Positions 41,270 to 52,469 are shown, numbered from the stretch's first letter. The stretch: 64,000 bases of DNA from Arsenophonus sp052171895 (GCA_052171895.1 JBQMRN010000001.1:372001-436000), one strand, 5' to 3'. Notes: generated by a model not told the origin, from the letters alone. Program-made: numbers and translations.

Positions 41270-42681
41270 AGTTATTAGAAAATTTTGTAAATTTTTATAA
41301 ATTCAAGCTCTGCTTATGATGCTTCGTGCATCTGTTTTTTATTCTTAAATTTAACGTTGTTTACCAGCAGGATCAAAGTATGTCAAATCCTTTTAAGCCA
41401 CTTCCAGCTTTTCTGAGCAGACTATAGTAGATTAAATAACCTTGAAAGGTTGTTTTTCTTGATAAACAGACAGGGTTATTTTCGCATCGGCTTTATAGAC
41501 TCAGTGTTGTAAAAGCCGATTTAATCGCATTTGTTGTTCTTATTGACGCCCACTAGTGATCTAACAGGAAGTGGTAGAATTTCAGGAGTCTTCTCGATTT
41601 TTCTCTAGCTTCTTCATCGCTGCATATATGATACTTCGCTGAAAACCTTGCCAACAAAATATCAATGGCGTTATTAGCGGTATCACGGCTCTCTGCTAAC
41701 CAGACCTTTCCCTTCCTCCATTGCAGCTTACCCTTAACTTTTGCTTGCATGCATTTGTGGAATGAAGGCAACACATTAAGTGTTTTTTTTTATCAAAGAG
41801 AGGGTTGGTGCTGCGTATTCAGGAATATCTTTACTATTGGATTCCAAAAACCAATGTGTATCGTCTTCCGTAGCAAGCCTGGGAGATATCCTTAAGCCAT
41901 TGTGCGCAGGCCATTGAGAAGTTCGGCCAACTTCGTTTCTGACTCTCGATAATCATCTTCAACTGCAACGTGCTCCTTACGTCCATGCTCAGTGACGCCG
42001 ATAATGACCAGTAAGCAAAGGTAATTATCTTGCCTAACAGAAGTGTCTATGCCATCAGCTAAGAAATAAATGTAGTGCATATCGTTTAAATCTTACATAC
42101 ACCATTGCCTGTGATCTTTAAGCAATTCTTGTTTGAGTCAAATTGGAACTGGCAGAGAGACCATGTGCTTTTTTACTGAAAAGCGGCAGCTAGAACTTCG
42201 TAAAAATCATCGATGGATATGCCTTGCAGGTATAGCTGGTAGCAACACTTCGACGATTTTTGCAGGCTTCAGATAATTCGGTAGCAACGAGGTGTTGAAG
42301 CATATTCCCATTGCCGCTACGATCTATGATCGTAGGCACTTTAATCTCAACATTGCCAATAGTAATCTGTATGCTTCGTTGTGGTAAATAACCGTTACGG
42401 ATGACAGCATACATGTGACCATACTTGACAAAGCGGCGTTCAGTATGTTATTGTCATGATTAGCCTTTTCAAGCTCATCCTAATGACGGTAGCTATCAGC
42501 TGCCAGGCAGAATTATAGATGAGTTCATGCAAGGGATCATAGCTAATATCTGGTTTCGGGAATATCTATATGGTAGACTTTTCATCCCATATCATCTCTA
42601 TATTATTAAAATAATTTACTAAATCAATTAGAATGATACCCATCATATTCAAAAGTCAATATACCAGAAATGAGGATAACT
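41270..42681 (-). mobile_element. IS256-family element, near full length, degenerate
   Basis: The right end on the minus strand is AAGTTATCCTCATTTCTGGT, while the left end has lost part of the sub-terminal sequence. Open pieces include 41,553-41,774 (QAKVKGKLQWRKGKVWLAES with the RDTANNAIDILLARFSAKY block), YFLADGIDTSVRQDNYLCLL near 42,060 and MYAVIRNGYLPQRSIQITIG near 42,400. These are textbook IS256 blocks separated by stops. Confidence 0.83.
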
Positions 42682-43355
42682 TACTTGATGTTGAAATTTT
42701 ACTTCATGCTGTTTATCAACAATAATAATACCATTCTCCAGCAATTTTTACCTTTATTATTCAATATCTAAGAAATAGATATAATAATATCAATGGCTTG
42801 TTTTTCTATTAAATTAGCAAATATAATCGCTTCTAAACCTGCATTATCAATAGTCTTTTGACGGTATTTTAGGATGTTATTTCCTCTGGTCGTTTCCAAG
42901 GGATTTAACCGCTCTGTCCTTGCTCAAAATAAGGTACGTTTTCTAAACGTTGTTTTGGTTGGATTACCAACTCAAAGGCTTTAAGGTTATTGGTAATTTT
43001 AAGCTGTTCTCTATATTATGAGATTTAGCTGTGATAGTACTTTGTCGGCTGAAAGTGTAAAGGAAAGAAATTTCTTAACTATTTTTGTCTTCAATTAAGC
43101 TAGATGTTAAGTATATAATAATCACTAATTTTCAATTGCAGCCATAAATTTGAAAATACAATCAGGGGGGTTGTGGCTCCATTTACAGCGACAGAAGCTT
43201 GGTAATTTAACTGAGAGAATCTCAGTGAGGTCAGATATTTTAATAGCATAGCACTAACTTGAGGTTTTTCTATTTTATTGCTCTCCTGATTACGTAAATA
43301 TAAACCAATTCCTATTTAGGGTTCATCAGAAAAATATTGACTTAGCATATAAACA
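42682..43355 (-). pseudogene. Unidentified decayed gene between IS256 copies
   Basis: The minus strand carries coding-like text in several frames: LYLRNQESNKIEKPQVSAML and LKYLTSLRFSQLNYQASVAV, then NGATTPLIVFSNLWLQL, and after stops NNLKAFELVIQPKQRLENVP and YFEQGQSG. This looks like a real former gene. I do not recognise the family and give no function. There is no open frame above 60 codons. Confidence 0.4.
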
Positions 43356-44557
43356 AGTGATGCTCATTTCTGGTGTATGTGGTCTCGGAGAGAGTAGACT
43401 ACTCTAGTAATTGATTTCATGAATGATTTCAAGAATAGAGAGATGATATGCCATGAAAAGTCTATTCTACAGGTATCTGTGAAACTAGATATTACCTCTG
43501 ATCTCTTGCATGAACTCATCCATAATAGTTATTTACCACACTGTGAACTATATAGACTGATATTTTGGCGATGTTGAAATTAAACTGCCTAAGGGATATC
43601 GAAGCGGCAACGGAATATACTTCAAGAGCTCATTGCTACCGCCTTATTTAAAACGTGTAAAAAGCGTTGAAGAGTTGGTATATCATCCAAGTAGCATCAG
43701 ATTAAAACAGCAATGATTTGAAGATCACAGGTAATGCTGCCTCTATGATTTAAGTGATACTCGTTACGTTTATTTTTTGGCCAATGGCAGATACAGTTAT
43801 TTAGGCAAAATAATTACCTTTGCCTGCTTCTAGGGGTCATTATCGGCGTCACTGAGCATGGAGGTAAGGAGCTGTTGTAGTCGAAGATGGTTATTGAGAG
43901 TTAGAAGTAAAATAGGCTAAACTTCTTAATGGTCTGTGAGAAGGTGGCTTAACTGTATCTCTTAGGCTTGCTAAGGGATACGGTGTCCTTGGTTTTTGGA
44001 ATGTAATAGGAAAGATATTCCCGGACATATAGCATTAATGCTGTTGGGTACACATAACAGCTAATGTGCTGGCTTCATTCCCAAAAGACATGCAATCAAA
44101 AGTTAAGGCTGAGCTGCATGGGGGGGAAGGAAAAGGTCTGGTTAGCAGAGAGCCGTGATGCCGCTAATAACGCCATTGATGTTTTGTTAGCAAGGTTTTC
44201 AGCAAAGTATCCCTTCAGCGATGAAGAAGCTAGAGAAAGATTAAGAAGAATTGCTAGAATTCTATGATTTCCAATCAGCGCACTTGGCGTCAAATAAGAA
44301 CAACGAATCCGATTCAATTGGCTTTTGCGACAGTGAGCTTATGGCAGCCGATGTGGAAAGAACTATAATTTGAAAAAACAACTCTTTTAATGGTATTTAA
44401 GCGGCTCAAGTCTGCTCAGAAAAACTTAAGCCGCCTAATGGATTTGACCTATGACCCTTGCTGGAAAACAACGTTAAATTTAAAGATGAAGACTAGATTC
44501 ACAAAAGATCAGAGTAGAAAGTAGTCTGACCGTTATACACTAGATTTGCTAATAACT
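43356..44557 (+). mobile_element. IS256-family element, near full length, degenerate
   Basis: Ends AGTGATGCTCATTTCTGGTG and, at the right, CACTAGATTTGCTAATAACT. The clearest transposase piece is 44,064-44,267, with GKEKVWLAESRDAANNAIDV and LLARFSAKYPFSDEEARERL. It is transcribed opposite to the copy at 41,270. Confidence 0.82.
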
Positions 44558-44566
44558 CACTTTGGT

Positions 44567-45278
44567 ATTCTTCTCTTTAAGAATATCATCGCTCACATAA
44601 CACCTTGTCGATCTTGGTGTGATGAAGACCGGGCCATTCGTTCTTTCCTTTTATCTCTTCTTCTCCAATATTTTCTGGTTTTCCTATCTTAGAGATATAA
44701 CGCTTCCCTTTAAATAAAAGATTCCGGAAAATATTTCCTCGACTTCAATAATAGCACTTAGTCTATTTATGTTAGATGTCGCTGCGGAAGCAAGGAAGCA
44801 GTGATGCCATCTAAATATTATTTTAAAATCTATGCCTGTTTGTTTTGATGACTCCCATAAAGTCAAGGTATTTAACATACATCGTAGATAAAAAAACCAT
44901 TTATCCTTATGATGAATGTAGTTTTTCAGCAGAGTGGACTTTTCCAGTAAAATTATTAAAATTTTCTATAATCATGAATTTTGCAACGATATCACTCACT
45001 GTAACATTAATAAATGTCTCCAGCAGATAACATGTTCACTGTGACAATATGGGTGGGCAGGATAAAAGTGAAATGAATTGTTTCAATGCATGAATCGACA
45101 TCATCCGATAGACTGTCGGTTAGCCAACTAATGATATGCAGCTTTATATTAGAATGGAGTGAGGAAAGAGTCTCTTTGATCTGTATGAGTATTTGCTTTT
45201 TCATGACAATCCCTATAGGGAAAAGCCTTCATACTAGTATTAGTATAAGGGATTTCCTACTTAACAATCTTTTTCAAG
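44567..45278 (-). mobile_element. IS1595-family element, 3' part missing
   Basis: The minus strand begins at about 45,205 with MKKQILIQIKETLSSLHSNI and continues through DSLSDDVDSCIETIHFTFIL, KQTGIDFKIIFRWHHCFLAS and NINRLSAIIEVEEIFSG. Homology ends at 44,567, so the C-terminal third is lost beside the IS256 copy. The outer repeat at the right is eroded. Confidence 0.78.
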
Positions 45279-45767
45279 ATACACTTTTTAATATAAAACT
45301 ACTACTCTGATATTAAGGATATTTTGTTAAAGAAAAATGGGGTTTCTATCGAAAGTTTAATAAAAGAAGCATTATAGGAGAAAAAATTTTTCCTAGTAAA
45401 AAAGTTTTATAATGATATTTCAATTACAAATAATTGGGTCGCGTAAAATAATTTGATATGAAACAGGCTTATAGATTTATCTCCCCTGTGTCAATGTGGG
45501 AGAAGATATCTATGTTAATCGTTGAGTTATTGTGAACAGAAATAAATAAATGGCTTAAGAAGGCTAGTTTGTTGAATTTTTGGTTACGCGTAACGTTTAT
45601 GGTGTATTTTGCAGCTGATGTTATCACTTATAAATTTTAGCTTACTATTAGCTTATAATTTATTATATTATTGATAAATACAGATTATCGTAGATATTAA
45701 AGTTAACGCTGATGCATGTTTATGCTATTCTGGTTTCATCGTAAATTACGTTTTTGATGAGGAATAT
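45279..45767. other. Leader region of ycaR-kdsB, no gene seen
   Basis: In enteric bacteria lpxK and ycaQ precede ycaR; neither can be recognised. The last 100 bases are AT-rich, with TATAAT-like boxes (for example TATAATTTATTATATTATTG near 45,653), and probably hold the promoter. Confidence 0.4.
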
Positions 45768-45947
45768 ATGGATCATCATCTACTTAATATCATTGCTTGT
45801 CCTATTTGTCATGGCAAATTAGTCTATGATAAAGAAAATTTAGAGCTTATTTGTAAATTTGATCATCTTGCTTATCCTGTGCGTGATAACATACCGGTTC
45901 TCTTAAAAGAAGAAGCTCGTGACTTGCTTTTAGATGAAGAAAAATAA
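45768..45947 (+). CDS. ycaR: YcaR / Trm112-like small protein
   Basis: A 59-residue protein with the family's MDHHLLNIIACPICHGKL start, in which two cysteines (11 and 14) form half a zinc-knuckle-like site, followed by LELICKFDHLAYPVRD and IPVLL. It matches enteric YcaR along its length. GAGGAATAT before the ATG gives a ribosome site. KdsB starts one base after the stop, showing coupling. The molecular role of YcaR is not settled; its fixed place before kdsB suggests a link to envelope synthesis, which is inference. Confidence 0.93.
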   Translation: MDHHLLNIIACPICHGKLVYDKENLELICKFDHLAYPVRDNIPVLLKEEARDLLLDEEK

Positions 45948-45948
45948 G

Positions 45949-46698
45949 ATGTTCACAGTCATTATTCCAGCTCGTTTTACTTCTAATCGCTTACCGGGTA
46001 AGTCGTTAGCTGATATTCATGGAAAACCTATGATTATTAGAGTAATGGAAAGAGTGCTAATGTCAGATGCAAGGCGTGTTATTGTGGCGACTGATCATCA
46101 GGCAGTATTTGATGTGGTGAAAGCGGCTAATGGTGAAGTCTGTATGACTAAAGTTTCTCACCAATCAGGCACTGAAAGGTTAGCAGAAGTTATTGAAAAA
46201 TATAAATTTTCTGATAAAGAAATTATTATCAATGTTCAAGGTGATGAACCTTTAATCCCACCAGAAATAATTAATCAGTTAGCTAGCAATCTAATGCTAA
46301 ATAACGTTTGTATGGCAACATTAGCGGCACCAATAAATGATCCCCATGAAGTATTTGATCCGGCTATTGTAAAAGTCGTGACAGATAAACAGAGCAACGC
46401 CTTATATTTTTCTAGAGCTGCTATTCCATGGGAACGTGATCGCTTTGCGGTTAGCAAAATGAAAATTAGCCAGTATTTTTTACGTCATATAGGTATTTAT
46501 GCTTATCGGGCTGGTTTTATTCGTCGTTACATCCGATGGTCGATAAGTCCATTAGAGTCGATAGAAATGCTTGAGCAGTTGCGTGTACTGTGGTATGGCG
46601 AAAAAATTCATGTTGCTATGGCAGTTAAAACAGCAAGACCTGGTGTGGATAATCAGCAGGATCTTGATGCTGTTCGGAAAGCATTTTTTTCTACTTAA
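45949..46698 (+). CDS. kdsB: 3-deoxy-manno-octulosonate cytidylyltransferase KdsB
   Basis: KdsB activates Kdo as CMP-Kdo for the LPS inner core, feeding the Kdo2-lipid IVA that LpxL acylates. The 249 residues show the nucleotide-binding start IIPARFTSNRLPGK (5-18), the DARRVIVATDH segment, HQSGTERLAEV, NVQGDEPLIPPEI with metal-binding residues, and FLRHIGIYAYRAGFI. The ATG at 45,949 follows the ycaR stop by one base and gives the normal start MFTVIIPAR; a longer frame begins 15 bases earlier inside ycaR. Downstream, on the other strand, is a broken elyC, where enteric genomes have ycbJ and elyC. Confidence 0.95.
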   Translation: MFTVIIPARFTSNRLPGKSLADIHGKPMIIRVMERVLMSDARRVIVATDHQAVFDVVKAANGEVCMTKVSHQSGTERLAEVIEKYKFSDKEIIINVQGDEPLIPPEIINQLASNLMLNNVCMATLAAPINDPHEVFDPAIVKVVTDKQSNALYFSRAAIPWERDRFAVSKMKISQYFLRHIGIYAYRAGFIRRYIRWSISPLESIEMLEQLRVLWYGEKIHVAMAVKTARPGVDNQQDLDAVRKAFFST

Positions 46699-46699
46699 A

Positions 46700-47572
46700 A
46701 TTATCCTGATCTCACCGATTTTTAAAACTATTTATTTCAGTAAATTAGAACTAAGTATTAGAGGTTGGATATTTTCAATTTTTATTGACTGCCATATTGA
46801 GGCAATAAATTTATATCAAGGACGTTCTGAATAGAAAAATAAATTGATGGGAAGAATTTTTCCAAAGCTTGTAATGGTGAGTTGATTGACAGTCGCAGTA
46901 TATGGAATGCCTATTTTAGAAATAAAGAAATGTTCACTGTGTGCTATATGGTTAGCTGAAGTCACTAATAGAAAATGTTGTCGGCTAACAATTTTTTCTT
47001 TTTGTATTTCAAAGTTAGAGGGTTTCTTCTTGGATACTCTAGTTTTGATTAAAGTAATAATAGATGTTTCTGGATCCCTAACGATAGCTCGAATTTAGCT
47101 GCTATTTAAGCATTACTTATTAAATTGTTATCGCGGGTGGGGTGGTGTGTCACCCCAGCCAGTAAAAATTAATTTAGCTCCTTGGATATTGAGAATGGAG
47201 AAGAATTCCTTCCATCACTCTAGCTAGGTAGCTAGGTTATTATTAATAAGGTTAGCGCTCATTGGCAGCCAATTAAAATTGTAAGTAACCCAACTTCATA
47301 TATAACGATATATGGTATTTTTTCTTTTTTTAAGATCTATAATAATTTATAGCCTTTATTAAACACACCTTCTTTCAATAGTAGTAATTTTTTAGCTAAA
47401 GGTTGTAGCTTTAGTAAAAAAATAGTTAACCAAGTAAGAGGATACTAATATATTAGCTGCTTTTTTTGTCAGTAACTAAACTAAAGCAGTAATAATCCAA
47501 TAAAGTTAATTAAAATCAGGAGAGGTAATGGTATTAAAATGCAGTAATATATTTTTTAATGTAAACAGTATC
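46700..47572 (-). pseudogene. elyC: elyC (ycbC) remnant, DUF218 envelope protein
   Basis: ElyC affects peptidoglycan and lipid-carrier homeostasis. The minus strand starts near 47,572 with LFTLKNILLHFNTI, then SANLINNNLA and IQGAKLIFTGW (family SSNLINNSLPRLNEG...GSKLIFTGG), and after a shift QHFLLVTSANHIAHSEHFFI, ATVNQLTITSFGKILPI and KFIASIWQSIK at the C-terminus. Many stops. Two plus-strand open frames in the region are shadows. In E. coli elyC is co-oriented with kdsB; here it is opposite, so an inversion or relocation occurred. Confidence 0.78.
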
Positions 47573-47690
47573 TTTCAATCCTAGTTAATTATTTTAACGA
47601 GTAGAATATAATTCTATTATATAAATTATAGTTAATACCTTGTTAAGGTTTAAATTATTTTTAATGAAAGTGTTTTTCTTTTTTATTAAA

Positions 47691-47944
47691 CTGTTTGGTC
47701 CAGGATCATTATATAGACCTTGGTGTTACAAGCTTATTCATGGCAATAAGGCTAGTGAGGATGGCATATAGTTGACGAAAAATATCCTGATGATAAAACT
47801 TTATTATCAGGCAACTACAACACCAACACCTAAAATCAGTGCTGCTCTTTAGGCCAGCAAAGAGCATGCGGTTACTTTGGCTAAGCGTTATGCTATATCC
47901 GAATTTAGCGTTGCTAAATGGTAAAACGAAATATGTTAATAATC
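47691..47944 (+). mobile_element. IS481-family element, left part (outer shell of triple nest)
   Basis: Left end TGTTTGGTCCAGGATCATTA; the N-terminal transposase region is legible until an IS1595 copy enters at 47,945. It continues at 50,419. Confidence 0.83.
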
Positions 47945-48554
47945 GCCTATGTTGACAAAGGTTGTTGCTTTTCTTGCATGGCAATTTGTAGTCACGACTC
48001 TATTTCAATTGTTATGGTTTTAAATAATTTTCTTCATGGAAGAAAATTCGGTAAATAAAACAACCTATACAATGAAATTTATTCAGCCGATCCTTTTAAT
48101 CTTAATTGGCTGATATAATTGTTCATATTTTAAATATGGAATTCATTACCAATAACTCTATGATTATCCAGCTTTATTAGGCTATGGTGACTAATTTTAT
48201 GCTTGCTGGCGAAGGTTTTTGCTATTTAGCTCCATCCAAGCAAAGGATTGGATTCTTTATTTATGATAAGCTTAAGAAAACGGCTAACACACTCTGTATT
48301 AAAGTTTTTAAGAATCTCATTGCCTCACATGACTCTATCGATCTCGGGTGATTAAGACTGCGATTTATTCTTTCCTTTTATCTCCTCATCTCTCATGTTT
48401 TCTGGCTTTTCTATGTTTGATAGAACATTTTTTTACAGGATTCATGGAAAATATTTTGTGAATTTCAACAATACCACTTAGTGCATTTATCTTTGGTGTC
48501 GCTGATGAAATCAGGAAGGAGTTACAGAATCTAAACAATATTTTAAAATTAATT
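47945..48554 (-). mobile_element. IS1595-family element, left part (middle shell of triple nest)
   Basis: Starts with the worn terminal repeat GCCTATGTTGACAAAGGTTG and covers the C-terminal half of the transposase (minus strand) up to the helix-turn-helix region, where an IS256 copy enters at 48,555. Confidence 0.83.
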
Positions 48555-49974
48555 AGTTATTAGTAAATCTGCTATAAGCTTCTTAGCTTATCTTTTACTC
48601 TGATGCTTTGTGAATCTGTTTTACATCCTTAAATTAGACGTTGTGTACCGCCCAAAAGATCAGCAGGTCAACTCCCATTACCCGTTCCAGTTTTTCTAAG
48701 CAAACGGGAGAGTAGCTTAAATAGCATTTAAAAGGTTGTTTTCTCAAATCAGAGTTTTTTGGCGTCGGTTTCCTACTCCGCACTGTCCCAAAAGCCGATT
48801 CAATTGGATTCGTTGTTCTTATTGATGCCAAGTCTGTTTACGAGAAGTTGTAGAATAAATGTTAGCAGCTATTCCCGATCTTTCTGCAAAATTTTCATCG
48901 TTGTAGGATAGGATACTTCGCTGAAAATCTTTCCAACAAAACATCAATGGCGTTATTAGTTTCATCATGGCTCTCTGGTAGCCAGATCTCCAGTAGCTCA
49001 TTAGCCTTAACTTTCGGTTACATGTAAAGCTCGCACACACATTAGCTGTTTTTTGTACTCAACAGCATTAGTGCTGCATGTCAGAGAATATCTTTATCAC
49101 ATTGTATTTTAAAAACCAAGGGCACACAGGTGCTACGTAGCAAGTTTAGGAGATACGGTTGCCACTACGCGTTCGCAGCCCATTGAGAAGTTCAGCCAAG
49201 TTTGCTTATGAGACTCTCAATAACCATCTTTGATCGTAATGAACTCCTTACGTCCATGTTTAGTAACGCCGATATTAACCCCTAATTAGGCAAAGGGGAT
49301 CATCTTGCCTGACATGATTGTCTCTGTGCTATTAGCCAAGAAATAAATGTAGCGCGTATCGCTTAAATATCATCTAGGCAGCATTGTCTGTGCTCTTCAA
49401 GCCATTGCTATTTCACTCTGCTGATGGTATTGGTAGAGAAAGATCCCTCATGTGCTTTTTCAGCAAGAACCGGCCACTCAGAGCTTTGTGAAAATCACCT
49501 GCGGATATGCCTCCCTCGCAGATACCAGCGAGGATAGCAATTCTTCGCTGTTTTTTGCACGCTTCAGATAATTCGGTAGCAACGAGGTATTGAAGCATAC
49601 TCCAATTGTCGCTGTGATCTCTGATCTTAGGCACTTTAATCTCAACATCGCCAATAGTAATCTGTATACTTCGCTGTTGTAAATAATAGTTACGGATGAC
49701 GGCGCGCATGGGGATGTCCGTTGACAAAAGGCAGCGTTTAGGATCTTGTCACAGGATGGCTTCAAGCTTAGCTTCAACGGCGGGAGTATCAGCTGCCTGA
49801 CAGCATTACGGATGAGTTCATAGAAGGGAACACAGGTAATACCTGGTTTTCCGTATACCTATAAGGTATATTTTTGATGGTATATCATCTCTATATTATT
49901 GAAATTATTACGAAATCAATCACTATGATACCCAGTTTCTTCGAAACCATCATACACCAGAAATGAGCATAACT
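48555..49974 (-). mobile_element. IS256-family element, full length (core of triple nest)
   Basis: Ends AGTTATTAGTAAATCTGCTA and, on the minus strand, AGTTATGCTCATTTCTGGTG. Open pieces: MASIRTTNPIESAFGTVRSR (48,634-48,831), the C-terminal hallmark of IS256, and RAVIRNYYLQQRSIQITIGD with VEIKVPKIRDHS (49,413-49,727). Frameshifts and stops separate them. Confidence 0.85.
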
Positions 49975-50418
49975 TCAAATCAATGCTTATTTGTTTTGTG
50001 AACTTGGTAAAGTCAAGCTATTCAAATTCAACATAGATTGCAGATAACTAAACTATTTATCCTTATGATGTAGTCTCGCTACAGGATTTCCAGTAAGATT
50101 ATTAAATCTTTTCCTAAAATAGGGAAAATCTACAAGGATATCACTGTAACTCTCATGAATTCTCCCTCTTCGGATAACATATTCACTGTGATAATATGGG
50201 CAGAATAAAGAAAAATAAGTTCCTTTAATACATGAATCCACATCATTCGACAGATTGTCAGCGAACCAACTAATGGGATGCAGTTTTATGTTGGTATGGA
50301 GACTGAAGAAAGAGTCTTTTTTATCTGTATGACTGTTTGCTTTTCATGGCAAGTTTTGTATGAAAAATCTTTTTTATAGTATAAGAGATTTCTACTAACA
50401 ACCTTTCTCAACATAGCC
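49975..50418 (-). mobile_element. IS1595-family element, right part (middle shell)
   Basis: Resumes at the point interrupted at 48,554, reads NLTGNPVARLHHKDK and the zinc-ribbon region on the minus strand, and ends with CTTTCTCAACATAGCC. Confidence 0.83.
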
Positions 50419-51340
50419 TGATGATCATAGTCATATTCTCTATCGTTTGCTGAGAAGGATGTTGCCTCTCCTCAGGAAGCCGTAGTCGTTTTCCTCCTAA
50501 AAACGTTTTTTCCCTCTCGACGATCTGCTGGTAGTCAAGTTTGTACGTAAATTCATGAACCAAGTAGTATCTCGATCTGGCCTGGATTGCTGTTTATGAA
50601 GGCCAGGGTGGGGAATTTTTGTGAAAGGAGATAGGATAAGCACCATAAAAGCCAAGTATAAATCGTTTAAAAGCCATACGAACCTAGTTATTCTACACGT
50701 AGATGTGAAATATCTTCTGAAAATTCCAAACAAAACTTCACGATGTTATTTTCATAGGTATAGATCGTGTTACTCGATGAGTTTTTATTCGTATTTACAA
50801 GGCAATATAACCGTGGATCATACTTGATGAGGACTTAGGTTAATCTTAACTAAGCATGTCCCATGACTATCCTGTCCCATAACTATTCATCAGGTACTTA
50901 GAGACAATGGCAAAGAATTTACAGACCACCTTTTTTGTCTACGAAAAGGTTTAAGCACCGGAAACATGAATTCACTTCTGTTTGTGTACAGAGCTTGGTA
51001 TAGAACAGCGATTTAGCTCGCCTATGGATCCTCAAATGAATGGTATGATTGAGCGGTTTAATAGGCGCATAGAAGATGCGTGTGCAAAGCTATTATTTCA
51101 ATTCTGGTCAAGAGCTTGAGATCACTCTGCATCGATATGTTTAGCTGTATAATCAGGAGTTACCCCTAATCGGTATTAGTAGTGCAATTCCATTGCAGTT
51201 TATGAAAGGTTGGTTAAAAGTTAAACCTGAATTATTTAAAACCAAAAACAGTATATCAATGCCTAGAAAAATTCTTCTCTACAATAGTTAGTAAAAAAAG
51301 GTATACGGGTTTTATATGATTATCTACAAAATTATCAGTT
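50419..51340 (+). mobile_element. IS481-family element, right part (outer shell)
   Basis: Resumes the transposase after the IS1595: YLLKIPNKTSRCYFHRYR (50,690-50,760), then RDNGKEFTDHLFCLRK near 50,910 with a catalytic aspartate still in DNG, CTELGIEQRFSSPMDPQMNG and MIERFNRRIEDA near 51,050 with the catalytic glutamate. The best preserved C-terminal half among the copies here, though frameshifted. Confidence 0.82.
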
Positions 51341-51384
51341 ATAATAATAAAGGTTTTCTGGCGTTTTTTGCTTTTGAATAGTGT

Positions 51385-51542
51385 TATTGTTGGATCATTG
51401 ATAATATCTGGTTTCGTGGATATCTGTAGGGTAGACTTTTCATTTTATATCATCTCTCTATTGTTGAAATGATTCAGGAAATTAATTAACAGGAGATATG
51501 CCAGTATCTTTTAAACCCCATATACCAAAAATGAGTATAACT
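51385..51542 (-). mobile_element. IS256-family right-end fragment
   Basis: Only the 5' leader and right terminal repeat of an IS256 (minus strand AAGTTATACTCATTTTTGGT) remain, 117 bases downstream of the yqjA stop. Confidence 0.75.
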
Positions 51543-51658
51543 TAATTTGTTATATTGAAATATAAAATGATTATATTGGTATCAAAATTTGATAAACGGT
51601 TTAACCGAAAGACATTTTGTTATCAGGAAAGTGATCAATAGCATAAGTTAGGTTGAAT

Positions 51659-52324
51659 TTAAGGATTATGACGATTAAATTTTTTCTTTAGTACTATGGC
51701 TAGACTAGCTATTAGACCAATAAAAAGTAAAACAAGTGGGATTAGCATCAAAATACTCATAATTTGACGTTCGTAGTATTGAAAAAGAGGACTCTTACCG
51801 AAGATATAACCAATAGTGGATAAAATCCATACCCAAAGTAATCCACTAAGGCAATTAAAAAACTGGAAGCGTCTATTAGGTAAACCGGATAGACCGGCTA
51901 TGGTAGGTAGAATTGTCCTGATAAAAGCAAGAAAACGGCCAATAAGTAGTGCTGCTAAGCCATGGCGATGAAAAAGACTATAAGCACGTTGCTGATAATG
52001 TTCAGGTAGATGAGAGAGCCAGCTTTTCACGATTTTATTGTTTCCTAACCATTTACCTTGAAGATATCCAACCCAGCAACCCAAACTAGCACCAGCAGTT
52101 AAGATAATAATTGTCAATGGATAATTGATAGTGCCTTTGGCTATTAGAACACCTACTAGGATGAGTAAACTGTCACCAGGTAAAAAAGCAGCAGGTAATA
52201 TTCCATTTTCCAAAAATAATATTGTAAATAATATAATGTAGATAGCCCATATTAATGAAGGATTCATTAGCATATTGTAATCTTGATGCCAGAGTGCAAA
52301 AAAAAGTTCTTTAACTAATTCCAT
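51659..52324 (-). CDS. yqjA: DedA-family membrane protein YqjA
   Basis: YqjA is an inner-membrane DedA protein needed for proton-motive-force homeostasis, alkaline and osmotic tolerance, and recycling of lipid carriers in the family. The 221 residues keep the functional residues known from E. coli YqjA at the same positions: E39 and D51 in FLENGILPAAFLPGDSLL, and R130 and R136 in IGRFLAFIRTILP. There are four or five hydrophobic segments and a basic C-terminus. LVGVLIAKG and NPSL favour YqjA over its paralogue YghB. The ATG at 52,324 follows AGGAAA with 8-base spacing; a TTG one codon earlier is also possible. Alx, from the same chromosomal neighbourhood in E. coli, lies 4.5 kb away. Confidence 0.92.
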   Translation of the reverse strand: MELVKELFFALWHQDYNMLMNPSLIWAIYIILFTILFLENGILPAAFLPGDSLLILVGVLIAKGTINYPLTIIILTAGASLGCWVGYLQGKWLGNNKIVKSWLSHLPEHYQQRAYSLFHRHGLAALLIGRFLAFIRTILPTIAGLSGLPNRRFQFFNCLSGLLWVWILSTIGYIFGKSPLFQYYERQIMSILMLIPLVLLFIGLIASLAIVLKKKFNRHNP

Positions 52325-52469
52325 CAAGTGTTTCCTAAATACTGTTATTTTTAAACTTAATTGGCAGTTATTAGCTATTATTCCTTATTAGAGAGGATGC
52401 GATCCTGCTTAAAAAAGTTGTAATATAAGTGCATCCCAGAAGATAGTATGGTTTTTTATTTTGAATAAA

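Noticed and set aside
46571..47098. Two plus-strand frames after kdsB
   Set aside because: The minus strand there reads as ElyC in pieces; the plus frames lack homology and ribosome sites.
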